Shown piece by piece: positions 30,151-42,596 of a stretch of DNA of 64,000 nt. Origin of the DNA: Rhizoctonia solani (lineage: Eukaryota > Basidiomycota > Agaricomycetes > Cantharellales > Ceratobasidiaceae); NCBI RefSeq assembly GCF_016906535.1, contig NC_057385.1:1178001-1242000 (forward strand), given 5' to 3'. Under the pieces are notes generated by a model, which saw only the letters and a list, made by a program, of their open reading frames with translations, made no database searches and was not told the origin of the DNA. Position 1 is the first letter of the stretch. The number at the start of each line of letters is the position of its first letter. The translations under genes and the position numbers were made by a program.

Positions 30151-33100
30151 AAAGAGTGGTGTAGGGGACTGGGAAAGCTTAGGGTACGGAAACGTCGGTG
30201 AGCGTCTAGTGATGGGGGGTGGGTAGCGCGAGCGAGAGGCGGAGCGAGAACGAAGGCGGGGGAGGGGGTGGGGGTGGAGTCTGAATTTGGGGGGTTGGCA
30301 AGCGCCTGCGGAGAAAATCGGAAAGGCGGATACGCCGGAAGAAAGCTCGGACCGGCAATCGGATGTGTCGGAGCAGTCTCCGGATAGCTCGGCTCCTCAG
30401 GGACAGAAGGGTCTAGGACTGTGCGTGACGATGGCGGAGGCGGCCAGTCAGAAGGTGCGGGAGGGGGAGGGTAGAAGGCGCTCGCCGGGACCGCTGGGAT
30501 TCGGCGTTGGTAACGGGCACGGATGCAACGTGCGGGCCGGGATCCGAGGAAGGATATCCGTGAAGTCGCGGTAACCGTAGATCTGAATCGGGCCTGTTGC
30601 GAGTAGCTTCGAGATGCGCTTGTAGAGGTGGTAGTATCGGACGCTCAAACTCTGGTAAAGGTGGGGGCGATGATATAGATGAACTGGAACCTGGTGGCGA
30701 TGAAGGCTCGAATACAGATGGTGATGAAGAGGATGATGCGCTCGATGGGGCACCTCGTATAGAACTTAGGCTTCGTTGGGTAGGTGTAGGCGTTCGTCTA
30801 GGGGTCTGTGTGGGTGTGGGTGTGTCGGTCCGTGACATTACAAGTCGATGATCCCGGAAGTAAGCCATGAATGGCGAGGCCGGAGGGGAAGACGTCGGGG
30901 ATTGGAGTAGAGAGTCCAGTTCGAGACACACGCGCACCACGGCCAATATGAGGTCGTCGTGAGGTGGCAGTGGCGGTGTTTGCGGGGAAAGGCACGTCAG
31001 TCAGCGGCAATGAACGATAAGACGCCGGCGGCACCCCCAAGTGGAGCACACACAAGTAATCCCAGGGAGGTAGAGGAATATCGCAGACGCAGGTGACCCC
31101 AGTTGGTGGTTTATGACCAAGTTGATCGCACCGTTAGTTCAAGTGAGATCCGGCAAGGGACGAGGGATCGCGAAGACAAGCAGTCCAAAAGGTGGGGTGC
31201 GGGGTGTTATTGCGAATAGGGAAGATACCAAACAGAGTTGTAGTTGTCAGTGTGCATTCACAAACCAGACGGGGGAATAAAACCAAAGTCCAGTCCAGAT
31301 ATCAAGAGGAATTCATCTGCGTGGGTCCGTCACCTGTTCGATTTCTGCAACCATGAATACCTCTCTTAAGTGCAAGAATCTCAGGGATCGGCCGTTCGCG
31401 GTGACAGATCAACAGGGCTCCATCATATGTGCCCAACGTGCCTCGGTGTACACACCCCACGAAGCTTCACCCAAAAAACTCTTTCTCGGATTCAGGAGAC
31501 GTGGGGTCCCCAACTTCCCAACCTGGACCCAGGAGAGCCATTTCACCCCTCTCCGCGCTTCGTGGTATACAATACGCCATCCCCCCAGCCTCGCCACAAG
31601 CTTCAACACTTAGATCCCATCACCCAAATCCAACCTACTTGATCTCCCACATGACACTTTACTAATGTCCGAAGACGGCCGTGATAGGACAACAGAGCCG
31701 AACCAGCCTGTAATATGGCTTGTTACTTCAGGGAGTGGCTCTACACCCGACCGCAGTCCACCACGCCCATAGTCAATCACGCGACACGCTGCAGGAGGAG
31801 AAGCCCCTATATCGGCCCTTTCGAGCAATTGCCTGGGCTGATGTTGCGCTCCCTGGACAAAGCTCCTCCACTTGCTAGTTCAGGGCTACGGTTCTCCGAG
31901 CTAGCGGCAATGGCCGCCTCCTGCGTGTTATCACCCATCATGGCAACTAATAAATATCCAGCACAGATCACACTGGTGGACGCCCATCCCCGAAATGAAA
32001 GAGCGAGGCAATTCAAAAGTGGCACTTACATGAATCTATACTTGCTGATGGATGGTCTATGATTGTAAATGTAGTGTGGTTCGAGTCGATGAGATGTATG
32101 GCGATCAAAGAACCGTATGTGGCGGCGGCTGTAGCGGTGACACGTCGGTAAAGTTGGAAAATGATCTCGGCCAACCAGATAATTTACTCACAGAGATGGA
32201 GAGCGAATTAGATCGAGAGTGTGGGGGACGGCGACAATATTATAGGCGTATATAGAGGGGCTCGAAGCTTGGCGACTAGGAGCAGAATGCGGGGACGAGA
32301 GCCAGGTAAAATGTAGGCCAGTGGCAGCCTGGGCGTGACCTGTGCGAGGCAAGGACCGGAGAAATTGCAAGAAGCCAAAATTGGGTTCTGCGAGCCTTGG
32401 ATGAACGAGTTGTGCTGGACGAATCGCACCTGTGGAACGCGCTGGTCGGGATAAGAACACAACAGTGGAACCAAATTGCCGGACCAGTCAGTCTAAGCCT
32501 GATTCGAGCACGGCCTCCGGATATAGTTCTCGATTCGCACTACGGACCGTACTGAGATAACAACGGCCAGCTGGTTCGACAAGCCACGGCAGAGTATTCA
32601 AGGTAAAAAGTAATTTATGCCGCTAATAGCCACTGGGACACACTGGCCTGGGGTGTGGAGGAGCAGAACAGCAACGACTCGATCTCCCGCGCAATTTTTG
32701 ATGTTCTGCGATGACTCGCGATCGTTGCGTCGGTCGTGTTACAACTTGTCACGTCATCGCCTATAAACTACTATTTCACACACATTTTTCTCGCACACTC
32801 CCTTTAGGATTTCCAGAACCAAATACATAATACTGAAACTGCTGCCAGCAGTTCTGTCTTATCTCGATCGTTACACCCACGCTTGTGTTACCACCGTCCA
32901 GTTGTGTTTGAGCGTTTTTCATTCAAAGGTCGCGTCGTCGGAAATTGTATTTTTAACTTTACAAATAAATCACTGAAATTCGAGTGGGGCCGCCTGTTGA
33001 GCTCGGGTCCGGGTCGTTCAGCAACGGCCGCATAAAAGGGCAGAGGCACCCGTTTCGGCCCGATGCCCGCATCAAGCGCCTCGCGTAAATCTCGGATCGT

Positions 33101-34464
33101 GCAGACATGGCAATCGGCTCACCGCATAAGGTTCATCCACGACCAACAGAAGCTTCGCGGCGACAGTAGATACGGGCAAGGGGCACTATCTCGGTGTTTT
33201 TATCTAAAAATGGTACGCAGATCACTTGCACAGATTCAGGGTCACGTGTATGAGGACACCTACTTATCTGGGTATATTCTAACAAGCAAGACAATGATAA
33301 GGTCAGAGCTTCGCGCAAAACCCTTGAAATAATTTATATGGACGTTCCTCCCTTGTTCCTGCGCTTTACCGGATTGTATTTCAAAGAGTTAGCGCATCGC
33401 ACGCACACATCAATCTACGACATCGCTTGCTTACATCCTAGCGTACAGTAGCGTGTGGGGTGCCACCCCCCAACCGGAATGATTGGCAGATTTCCTCTCG
33501 GCAGGGTAAATAAGTTTTTTGAATAGCACCCAACGCACATGGGGCTTTGTTTCCAAGGCTCCGTTCTTCTCGCGCCATTCTATAGGCCTATCACGCAGTA
33601 TCCCCAATACTTTAAAAGACTCCGGCCGATGAGCTCCTCGTCAATAGGCTTGCCTCGGTCTCCGCGCATGTTCTAGGCAGTCAGGTTCACGCAGCACTTT
33701 GCGCCCACTCGATCTCATCTCAAGATCTAGATTAACCTCACTATATATGCAGATTCCGATAATCTATACCATTTTCAGCCGGGAAGAATGCTAAATTTTG
33801 GGGGGTTGACCAACTCAGCATTGAGAGTGTCACCCGAACCCACGACGTCATGTATATAACCGGACTTCGGGCACTTGCTATGGAGAGCGGTGTTCTAGAC
33901 AGGCCGCGACCATAGTATAGAATGACGTGAGGCCATTGCATCAGACGCATGTGGCCCAGTGATTTGAGGGGATCGGGTGTGTTGATGTTCGCGTATATCG
34001 GCTTGGAACTCCCCCGTAGCTGTGATCGACCATGATGTCACTAACCCCCATACTATAATCGTCTATCCACCGTCTTCCAGCGGCCCAGCCATGACCTGCG
34101 TAGCCTGGAATCATTTGATGATGTAGATATGGTGGCCACGATGATTATAGTCGATCGAACGAAGCAAGTGTATAACAAACACCCTGGAACGTGAGGAACC
34201 GACAGCCCGAATGATTTGACGCGCTTCGATCTGCTCCACCCGCACTCGAGACGTCGGTCTGGATAAATGTGAAAATCTGGATGAATCTAATCTAAGCGCC
34301 ATGCCTTGTAAACCACTTGCACAGCCACATGCCATCACCTTTGAATTTCGACCTTGTTCTCGCCCCCGTCTCGCGCTTGTTGTATGGTCAAGCATTTGGA
34401 CCAAAGCAATACTTGTATAATAAGGTAAAGCGCAGTCGCACCGTGGACTCGGTTTTGATCTAGC
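30151..34464. other. 4.3 kb without a convincing gene
   Basis: The left 150 bases (30.15-30.3 kb) are GA-rich on the plus strand and probably hold the CreA promoter. A minus-strand frame at 30413-30946 (177 residues) is nearly pure Ser/Pro/Thr/Arg with no domain; it may be a 5' leader or chance. 31.1-34.4 kb holds only short unrelated frames on both strands. A TATAAA at about 32763 has no gene that I can recognise behind it. Confidence 0.45.
30239..30279. promoter_or_regulatory. Cluster of four CreA-type sites upstream of creA
   Basis: Four matches to SYGGRG lie on the plus strand: GCGGAG 30239-30244, GCGGGG 30256-30261, GTGGGG 30268-30273 and GTGGAG 30274-30279. They are 90-130 bases upstream of the creA ATG. 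CreA regulating its own gene is known in other fungi. The local G richness raises the chance of random matches. Confidence 0.45.
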
Positions 34465-37168
34465 ATGGAGGGGCGAGCCACATCCAGTGGTAGTGGAACA
34501 TCGCGTGCGGTTGAATCAACGGTAAGCACCCTCAGACGCGGTGCCAAGTTACGGTGATAGTTGTACTGAGCCAATGATGACGTTTACAGAGCACTTCCAA
34601 ACTATTCTGTGATGCAACCTCCAAGGAACCTCTAGTATTCCATCTTCATAGCGCCCTGCCGTCTAAACTCAAAGCCGAGTTGACACACTGATCAAGGCAA
34701 GTGCTCTATAGCCTATCCATGTGCTTTTGCTTGACCCTTCTTTCCCATCAGACTCATGGGGGGAAAATTCACAAAAGACTCATCGACTTGCATCGCCCAT
34801 TCTATGCCCTGATCAGCCCAGATTCTCCTCAAGTTCCTCAATATGTGGAGTATGTTTCCTCTCTCCCGGAGAATGAACGTGGAATAGTCGTGCCCTATTC
34901 ATTCGTTCGGGCGAGTATTGCGGCGCGCGAGATTATCCCCCCTGTTGAATTTCAGTCTGGGCACCCTAATGACATGAGGAATCTGGCACCTCCCCCTGGG
35001 CTCCACTTGCCTTTACTCAGGGATCACGCCGACAGGTCCCAACGCTGGTCGAGAAAAAGCGAACGACTCCGTGGATGATGGGTCGCGGCGAGGATGATGG
35101 TTGGGGTGGGTTGGAGCCCGTTACGGTCCATCTTCATTCTACTATTGGTCGAGACGAGCGGCGTAGACTTGCTTTGAAGATAGCGGTGCGTCTATTTTGC
35201 TTATTCCAATCCTATTCTCCTTTAGTTTGTGCCTGGCATCTTCGTGGAGGTACCGTGTTGCCCCTCCGCCCTATCATTGCATTTCGGACGAAACCGAAAT
35301 GAAAAACATGTGATACTGACTAAATGAATTGTTTCTCAACCAGAAAGCAGGTGGAGATCCAGAATCAACAATAACAGATGCGCGGGTGGTCGTAGCGGAT
35401 GAGGATCACGTTGGATTTCTTCGGCTAAGAAAGCAATGTGTGTGGCGCGTTCTCTTCTCCCCCTTTCTTTGACCATTGCACGTATATCCGGAAGGAAGCT
35501 TCTAATCGCTCGATCATGGCTCAACTGCGAACATATAGCACTTTAAATTGTGTTGCTGCTAGGAGTTTGACTGTTTAAACTTATGCACCGCTATTTAACA
35601 GATGAGCATTCGCTCCGTACATATGTTGAACCCGTGACTTGGGTTGCCAGGTGTTTATCCAAAGGTCGCTATTTCCATGACCCAATAGAAAAAGCTCCCA
35701 TGTCGGGGAGGAAGCCTGGCGCAGAGTGAGTGATGTGTTCTGATTGGAGTAAACAGTGGATTTACCATTACAACCTCCTCGCGTTTCTGTCTCGTGCGGT
35801 AGCCGTAACGATTTTACGACAGAGGACGATAACAACCTGGCACGATTTATTGCCAAGAGGATTCCTGACAAGTCGGAAGGTGGCCGGACTGGGAACAACT
35901 TGTACAAGGATCTCTGCGAAAGGGTATGGAATCTTATGTCACCCATCAGCCGTCGATCATATGTTTGCTGACAGGGGTATTAGACGGATGTTTACCCGTG
36001 GGCTGCAGGTCACACTTGGCAATCGTGGCGCAACCGCTACCGCAAGAAGCAAGATTACTTTGACCCAATCATTGATAAATACGTTCAGACCCGGCAGGGC
36101 AATGGCGATAGGAAGGTACGTTTTCAGCTGCTTATACATCACCTGTCGGATACTCCCATCTTTTGTCCGACTTGTCCGATCTCCGGGTTATGAGGTATTT
36201 TCTATTCATCGCAGTCGCTCGCGGTGTATGCGCGATTTTCGCTCCCAGTCTTGCTTCTCTTATACAAGTTACACCTCTTCCATTCTGCGTTTCTATCGCC
36301 TGTAGACATCTAGCTCCAACAGTATGCGGTAGGTGTAATCGGAGTAGTATATCCCGCATCTGTCGCATTTGACACTACGTTATATCCCTTTCCCAACTGC
36401 TCGCATCTCCTCTGGTGTCTTTGACAAGTGCGTTTGCTGAAATGGTGTGTTTGTAGGGGGAGTTTCAGTACTCGCGTGGCAAGAAACGCCAAGCGCCTGA
36501 GGATTCACCCCCTGTGCGTTCGCGTTCATCTATGTCAACTAACCTGGAACCTACCGAGCGTAACTCAGCAACTACCAAGGCGAAGAGGCCTCGAGCTCTC
36601 AACAAGAATGGTGTTGTATCCCAAGACGCACAGAACATAACTAATCTTGTGAGTTTAATACGCCCTGAAGAAGTGGTCCTGGCGAAGGTTCAATTGACAT
36701 GACCTCGTCTGCCATAACAACAGGATGGTCTATCAGACCATACTCCCTTGGGTTCGCGAAGACAGCAACACCCGGACGGTGCCAGTCTGGATCGGGGGCG
36801 CTCATCAGCTGCTAATTCACAAAATAGAATCATAGACTTGGCTATACATGAAGATACACATACAAACACATTGACTACTTGGGCCAAGTCCGGGTCTCAA
36901 TCCGATCAAGTACGGCAAGAAGTTGATACTTCAACGAACCAAGCACATTTGCCGACAGAAGGCACGGAGATGGTACCTCTTATGGGTATGGATATAAACG
37001 AGAATCCGTTAATGTCCATGTATATGGTGACGATTCTGACGAAATTCATGCCAAAGCTAAGGACTTGGGCCTTAGGTACGTTAGATTGATTTTATTTGTG
37101 GTCTGTAGCTGATTCTACCACCACCTCGTAGTGACTATCTTGAATCGGGTTTCACATCAACGTGGTAG
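34465..37168 (+). CDS. RAP1-like telomere protein (BRCT + Rap1-Myb)
   Basis: Looks like a Rap1 homologue, a shelterin/telomere protein. Exon 1 begins MEGRATSSGSGTSRAVEST. A BRCT region follows: SKLFCDATSKEPLVFHLHS, THGGKIHKRLID, then PQVPQYVEYVSSLPENERG and VPYSFVRASI; a second stretch with VTWVARCLSKGRYF may be part of another BRCT. The Myb domain (35.8-36.1 kb) reads DFTTEDDNNLARFIAKRIPD, GGRTGNNLYKDL and HTWQSWRNRYRKKQDYF, the Rap1-Myb pattern. The tail is basic, then polar, ending YLESGFTSTW. One intron (34697-34751) begins with GC instead of GT. A TGA near 34688 and a frame change near 37005 suggest lost bases. The Myb is the strongest evidence; exons between 35.1 and 35.6 kb are uncertain. 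Confidence 0.78.
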
Positions 37169-37575
37169 CGCGGGTGATAAACCAGATATTTTTCCTTTTT
37201 TTTTTTTTAAAAAAAAGGAGCCGTCTAATATGGGAAATCTCTCGATCAGTCGATATGTCCAAACCTGCTTTTTCCCTTTTTATGTTACGCAGACGTACCA
37301 TCCATTGTAGTTAGATAACTATATGACTAATACAAAGGCCCGTGGGTTGGCGGTTGTTTTTATCCAATTGATCGCCACTATATAACTTTTGTGTCATACG
37401 GAGCACGCTCTGACGTATAATCCGTCGTCATGCAAGCACCCGTATGTCATAGTAAATTTATGCATAGTCTAATTCCTGGAATAAGCACATATAACACATT
37501 ATTCATATTCAACTAGAATGTTAAGATTAAAATCTATAGAGTGGTAGAAACGAATACAGCGTATTACTGCAACTA
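37169..37575. other. Convergent 3' region
   Basis: About 400 AT-rich bases between the stop codons of the RAP1-like gene and the XPG-family gene. Presumably 3' UTRs of both. Confidence 0.5.
37196..37216. repeat. T13A8 dyad between convergent genes
   Basis: Thirteen T followed directly by eight A form an A/T dyad 28 bases after the RAP1-like stop codon. It lies between two convergent genes and could influence transcript ends; simple homopolymer slippage is the plain alternative. Confidence 0.6.
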
Positions 37576-39985
37576 TTACGCAGACTTTAGCTCTGAGTCA
37601 TTCTCGTAGTGATTAGCTACTAATGCCCCGGGAATGATCTGTCCATCTTCAAGATATCTTTGTAACTCGAATCTCGACATAACATCATATATTGCCTGTT
37701 CATCCCAGTGACCTGGCAGCACGTCTTCTACTGCCGGGGCAGGGGGTATAGCGCTGAAGATCTGACGCGCAATCTTGACCTGGACGTGCTTTAGCTGATA
37801 CCGGATGTATGCAAGCGTACCCCCCTTACCTGCTCGAGATATTCGGCAACATCCGACGGGCGGAACTTGGGCTCTTGCTCGAGCATATCCTCGATAGATC
37901 CATATTTGTGCATGAGGCGCCACGCGGTGGTTGGGCCAATACCCCCAACCCGCCTAACGAAGTCCGTGCCCATCAAAATCGCTGCGTCCACAAACGCGGA
38001 CCGCGATAAGCCCAATCTTGTTTCTACTGAGGGTGGTATAATTTGTAGAGGTGCGTTTCGGTTCGTCAGGTTCCGTAATAAAGGGGCGTTGTACATCAGC
38101 ACGTCCTATGGACAGCCCAATAGCAGCGATCAGCACGCGAACAAATCGAAGAATATAAAAATTCACCGTGTCTTCGCTCCCAACAAAGTCAGCAAACCCA
38201 TGGAGGACAAGGCTGCATGCTAATGCTTCGCCCTCATATGGGAGGTAGCTTTGGATGCATGGGACGCCCATTGCTTCCAGTATCAAGCGTGATTCCGCAT
38301 AAGTCAAGGAAGTTGGAGGATTCGCACGGCGCGTAAGTGAGGCGGCCATGATACCGGATCGTTCTTCCAGTTTAGCCGAACGTTCGCTGATAGGTAACTC
38401 TACTTCCTCTTCAAGCATAGTTTTATCGCTGATCAGCTCATCATTGTTCAGCTCCACCGATGCGAATTGCTCGACCATTTCTACAACGCGAGCCAGATCT
38501 AAAGCCGTGCTTCCAGGTGACGTAACAAGCTGTTTCCATATCTTGCCCTCTTCCTGCGTATATTTCAACTGTGTTCTGGATATCGGAATAGTTGGCATAT
38601 CTTGAACATCGGCTTCCGCACCTAGAGCAGATATTGAGCCATCGGATCCTGAAGCAGTGGTGCGGTTGTAGTGATCAAAAAGGTTAAATATTGTTTTAGC
38701 AAGGGCCTTGTCACTCTCATTTTGTAGGGAATCTATCCTTTGCTTGACCTATGGGGGATTTTGCGCAATCAAAGAGGTAGGTGAGGTTAATCTGAAGTAC
38801 CCACTTCCGTCGATTGAATGATGGGGATGTGTTCCGCCATGACATCGAAATTTTCGGTATTCGTCATGGAAGATCCAGCCTCATCTAGTTCCAAAGAAGC
38901 ACGAGCTCGAACTTCAGGTTGGCGGCTGAGATGTTCGGCCGTCTCTGGGAGGCCCAATTGTGGCTTGTCGTACTCCTCGGCCTCTGGCTTTGGTTTGTTA
39001 TCGTCACGAATCACATCGATATGCTCAGGGAGGCGCGATTTGGTCGAAAGAGCCGCTTCGAGGGTATCTCGAACAATAGTTTCTTCTGGTGCTGTTACAT
39101 CCGCATCATTGCCGTTGACATGTGATGGAGAACCCAAAGTGTTTTCGGTATCTTGGTCGCTCTCAGAAGGACTGTCCTTGTTCGAGAATAGACCGCCCGG
39201 AAGTCCAGTTTCGACGCCAACGGGATCTTCCTTGAATATGTGGCTGGACTTGGTTCCATCGAGCGATGATGATCCACTCGCCAATAAGTTCGCATGTATA
39301 TTTGATAATTGTCCAAGACGATCCACTTCATTCACCTGGCCCTGAATAACCCCAGCTAAATCGGAAGTGGACATACTTGACTGGTGTTCCTGTTGCAACT
39401 GCGGGTCGACTTGTAAAGTCTTCAACACCTCTTCCCGATTTTCAATAGACATATCTTCCAATCCACGGAGGGCCTGAGTTAGGGACAACAGTCTTTCATG
39501 ACGAGATTTTTCCCATACACCGCGGGCTTGAGCTTGCGTTCTAAGTAGTTTCCGACGTTCGACCTAATTCCATCAGTAAGGCGAGTTGGTGAATGCTAGG
39601 AGATAACCAAGCTTTACCTCGTTTTGTTTTGCAGGTATTCGGCCCTCCCCATCAAAAACACATATAACACTGATTTTGTTCTGGCGTAACTCCTGGATGA
39701 GTTGATACCATCCCAAAACGTGTCGATGTGGCCGGGAATCAGGCGTATAGAACAAGCGCTGCGTAATCAATGTTCCATCTCTGTAATTGCGTATAAATCA
39801 ATCTCCGACGACATTGATCTGCATCACGTACATAGCGATGGTCTTGCCTTCAAGTGCCTGAAATCGATTCGGGATATTTTCAATTGCTGCCGGACTTGAA
39901 TTATGGGATTTATTGCGTGTCTTGTGGCTTTACACTGAGCTTACCATTTTCTCAAGAGAAACGGAACGATACCAAGCACACCCAT
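37576..39985 (-). CDS. XPG/Rad2-family nuclease-like protein (PIN domain)
   Basis: Member of the FEN1/XPG structure-specific nuclease family. It begins MGVLGIVPFLLRK, as expected for a family whose N-terminal Gly is functional, then after an intron (39.8 kb) AIDGTLITQRLFYT and SVICVFDGEGRIPAKQNEVE, the XPG-N half with its acidic residues. A low-complexity acidic spacer of about 400 residues follows, far longer than in FEN1 and more like XPG/Rad2. The XPG-I half reads ILEAMGVPCIQSYLPYEGEA, SEDT joined across an intron to DVLMYNAPLLRNL, then AAILMGTDF and the helix-hairpin GGIGPTTAWRLMHKYGS. A C-terminal YLEDGQIIPGALVAN follows. Motif acidic residues are present, so activity is plausible. Which paralogue it is cannot be decided. 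No frame break seen. Confidence 0.85.
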
Positions 39986-40081
39986 GAGTGAAGGTGGGGA
40001 GCAAGCGCCGAACAAATGACTAGCTAATCAAGCGCCGGAAAGCTTCAAGGGCCCTGATGTTGATTTGAGCGCATACACCAA

Positions 40082-40190
40082 GCTCCTATGGTCTAGTGGT
40101 TATGACGCTTCGTTGTGGAGTAAATCACGTATACGCTACGTGATTTCTTATGTGACCGAAGCAGCCTGTGTTCGATTCACGGTGGGGGCA
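40082..40190 (+). tRNA. tRNA-His (anticodon GTG), intron-containing
   Basis: Cloverleaf: the acceptor stem GCTCCTA pairs with TGGGGGC, with G-T wobbles. There is a D arm, anticodon stem CTTCG/CGAAG, and T arm CTGTG-TTCGATT-CACGG. The anticodon GTG is at 40115-40117. A 37-base intron (40119-40155) follows position 37. Inside it AAATCACGTA and TACGTGATTT form a perfect 10-base-pair stem with a 5-base loop. TTTTT at 40193-40197 is the likely terminator. Budding yeast tRNA-His lacks an intron, so the intron is notable. Confidence 0.9.
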
Positions 40191-40192
40191 AC

Positions 40193-40197
40193 CTTTT
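40193..40197 (+). terminator. RNA polymerase III terminator of tRNA-His
   Basis: Five T three bases after the tRNA end; minimal but sufficient for polymerase III. Confidence 0.65.
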
Positions 40198-40478
40198 TGG
40201 GACTTCAGCCCACGCCTTTAAAGCATAAATCAACTAGGATTCAAGAATAAACTCTCTATAAGCTCAGAACATACACCGAACGAAACCGGTTTACCAAGAA
40301 CATGGATGGGTTGGATGACGAAAAGTTCATGCCATCGTTACAAGATGTGAGATAAATAACATGCAAGATTGGATAAATGGATGAGTACCGTAAGATAAAC
40401 CAAGAAATGCGGGCTGTTATAAGAAATTAGTACCACGTGACGGCCTGTTTTGTCCACCTACCACGACATCAAATGCTC

Positions 40479-41294
40479 TTAAGCAATTACGCATTCACGG
40501 CCCAAGTCGCCATCCGGGTGACTGGGCTGAAATGACATTGGGTTCATGTCCAGAAAAGCGGTGCGTGCTATGTTCTCGTCTAGTTGATACACAGCCAATG
40601 GGCCCTGTTCGGATCGACCAATGTATCCTACCATCAACTTGTGTGGTACTTGACGAGTGACAATCTCAAACTCATCAAGCGAGGAGGGATTTGCTGGTTC
40701 CAGGAAGGCTCGGTACTCGAATATCAAGGTCGATTTATTGCCTTCATAATATGTCTTAGTACCGAAAGGAACCAGCCAAAGAAACAAACTTACCATTGAG
40801 CAATGGCTCGACAATAGGACGGAAGACATTCAATAGTAGAGGCCTTTCCGGATATCTTTTAGCCACCCGATACTGTTGCCTATAAAGGTTATCAAGGTCT
40901 TTCTCAAGCAGACGTGGCGCAGGTTTGAAGAGCCTATCCGCAATAATGTCGCCAGTCAAGGAATCACGAATAAAAGAGAGCCGAGTGCTGGGTGTAGGGA
41001 AGGCCCTGGTAGGAGAGTTTGGACTGGAGGCCACGCTATAGACACGAATTTCGATAAACCCGTCGAAGAGGGTTTCCTTCATAAAATGATGAAAGAGCTC
41101 TTCAAACGAGCTAAATGAGGTAGCCAAATCTAGCCGATACAGCATACGTCTGTAGTCTTTCATCGCTTCCGGGTCCTGGGTCTTCATACGGTTGGAGGGG
41201 GGCATACAGGTCAGAGGTACGTCAGATCAGTACCGGTAGCCTGTCCTTAAAAAGGGCCGGTTCTCACCGTTCTTGGTTCACTTTCAGGACGCAT
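40479..41294 (-). CDS. Small CaaX-box protein, shares domain with 48.6 kb gene
   Basis: Unrecognised family. Exon 1 may be MRPESEPRT from the ATG at 41294, spliced to a second exon; a start at 41205 (MPPSNRMKTQ) is the alternative. The conserved N-terminal block is YRRMLYRLDLATSFSSFEEL, then FHHFMKETLFDGFIEIRVYS; a middle block KRYPERPLLLNVFRPIVEPL crosses an intron into STLIFEYRAFLEP; the end is HKLMVGYIGRSEQGPLAVYQ and finally ECVIA. That ending fits a CaaX prenylation signal and equals the CaaX box of yeast a-factor, so lipid anchoring at a membrane is predicted. At about 250 residues it is too large, and too well structured, for a pheromone precursor. The same blocks recur in the gene at 48604-50914. 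Confidence 0.75.
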
Positions 41295-42596
41295 GCTGTT
41301 TACGAACTAGATTGAGGGATTGGCGATGGCTATTCAGAAAGGGCGATGGCTATTCAGACAGGCCACGCATATACCAGTTGGATCCCTTGATATAGTACGG
41401 CGAGAGGCTGGAAAGAGTCGTGGAAGAGAACAAAAAGCATTATTCGGTTCCGAGTACACGGGAAAGGGGTGGCTGTCAACTATACACGATGAGGTCACGT
41501 GTTATCTGTGCTGGGACTAAAAACTGCGGCGGAGCCACAGCGCAAGCGTCTATACTACACCTAATTGATATTCGAACGCTGAATTTCTTCTTGTTCGGAC
41601 AAGTTGGTTTTAGCTCATCAATAAGAGCTCAGAGATATTACATGGAGTAAGCTATATTTATTGTATCGATTGTTGACCTTCGATCACTTCAGGGCCAATG
41701 AAGGATTTGGTGGCAGCAGTGGCCGCTCCGCAAAGGAACTTCATATGTATTGTAAGTAGCTTGATACAGATGATAACTTGATCTATGTAACATTTATCTG
41801 ACTGAATCTATTCATCCTTGGCATTTTCGCTTCGTCTCTACGGTGACTGGGTGTGAGTGGCCAAGTAAATTTGAAACAATGGACTTCCATCCGAGGTTGC
41901 CTCGTAAGTTCAGATAGGCGAATAGTGTGCCTTTCCGCTCTCCTATCCAAAATTGTACTTGACCCCCACTGTTCGCTTAAGTGTGAGATTGTTATATGAA
42001 TCGACCACGCGATCAGGCGGAACGAGGTGATGCAATGTTGTGGGCCTGCGCGCACTAAAACTCTTAAAGTATGGAACTAAGACCTCGAACATCATGCTCA
42101 GCATTCTTTCTGCTGCACGTTCCCTCAACTTGGCCATGGTTTCCCTGTGTTGTATGCGCAAAGTCCCTTCCAAGTCCCATCACGTGGCGTATTTCCATCG
42201 AGTGATGTAATAGTAGCCCAATACGCCACAAACCAACGAAAGTCATCTTTGCGTAGCTGGTTGTAATAGCCTTTTCTGTGTACGTACTTGGTTTGCCAGT
42301 ATCTAAACTTATAGCCGATAAATCTCAGGTTCATCACAGGCTATCTTCTCCTTAATATAACACAACTTATATCCGCTGAGTGATCGGTGATTGTGCCACG
42401 AGTTTTACGTCGTGTGTTGGCCAAAGCGACTCGATTCAAAGACGAAAACATCTGAATTTGCCCATTAGATCTTGATAACTGGAGAATTTATTCAACTTAC
42501 GAGTCGTAATGGTATGTCAATATTGATATTTCCACGTCCCGGTTCCGGTTGCAGGCGCTGACAGTACAATGTTGTCACTGACTGCGTGCTTGTTAC
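41295..42596. other. Region with unrecognised minus-strand frames
   Basis: A near-perfect tandem copy of GGCGATGGCTATTCAGA occurs at about 41323-41360. On the minus strand, overlapping frames at 42125-42337 (with YWQTKYVHRKGYYNQ and DFRWFVAYWATITSLDG) and 41943-42173 (with FEVLVPYFKSFSARRP) have protein-like composition and may be exons or remains of one gene. I do not recognise the family. Confidence 0.35.

Noticed and set aside
30413..30946. 177-residue Ser/Pro/Thr minus-strand frame upstream of creA
   Set aside because: Low complexity, no domain; more likely upstream or 5' leader sequence.
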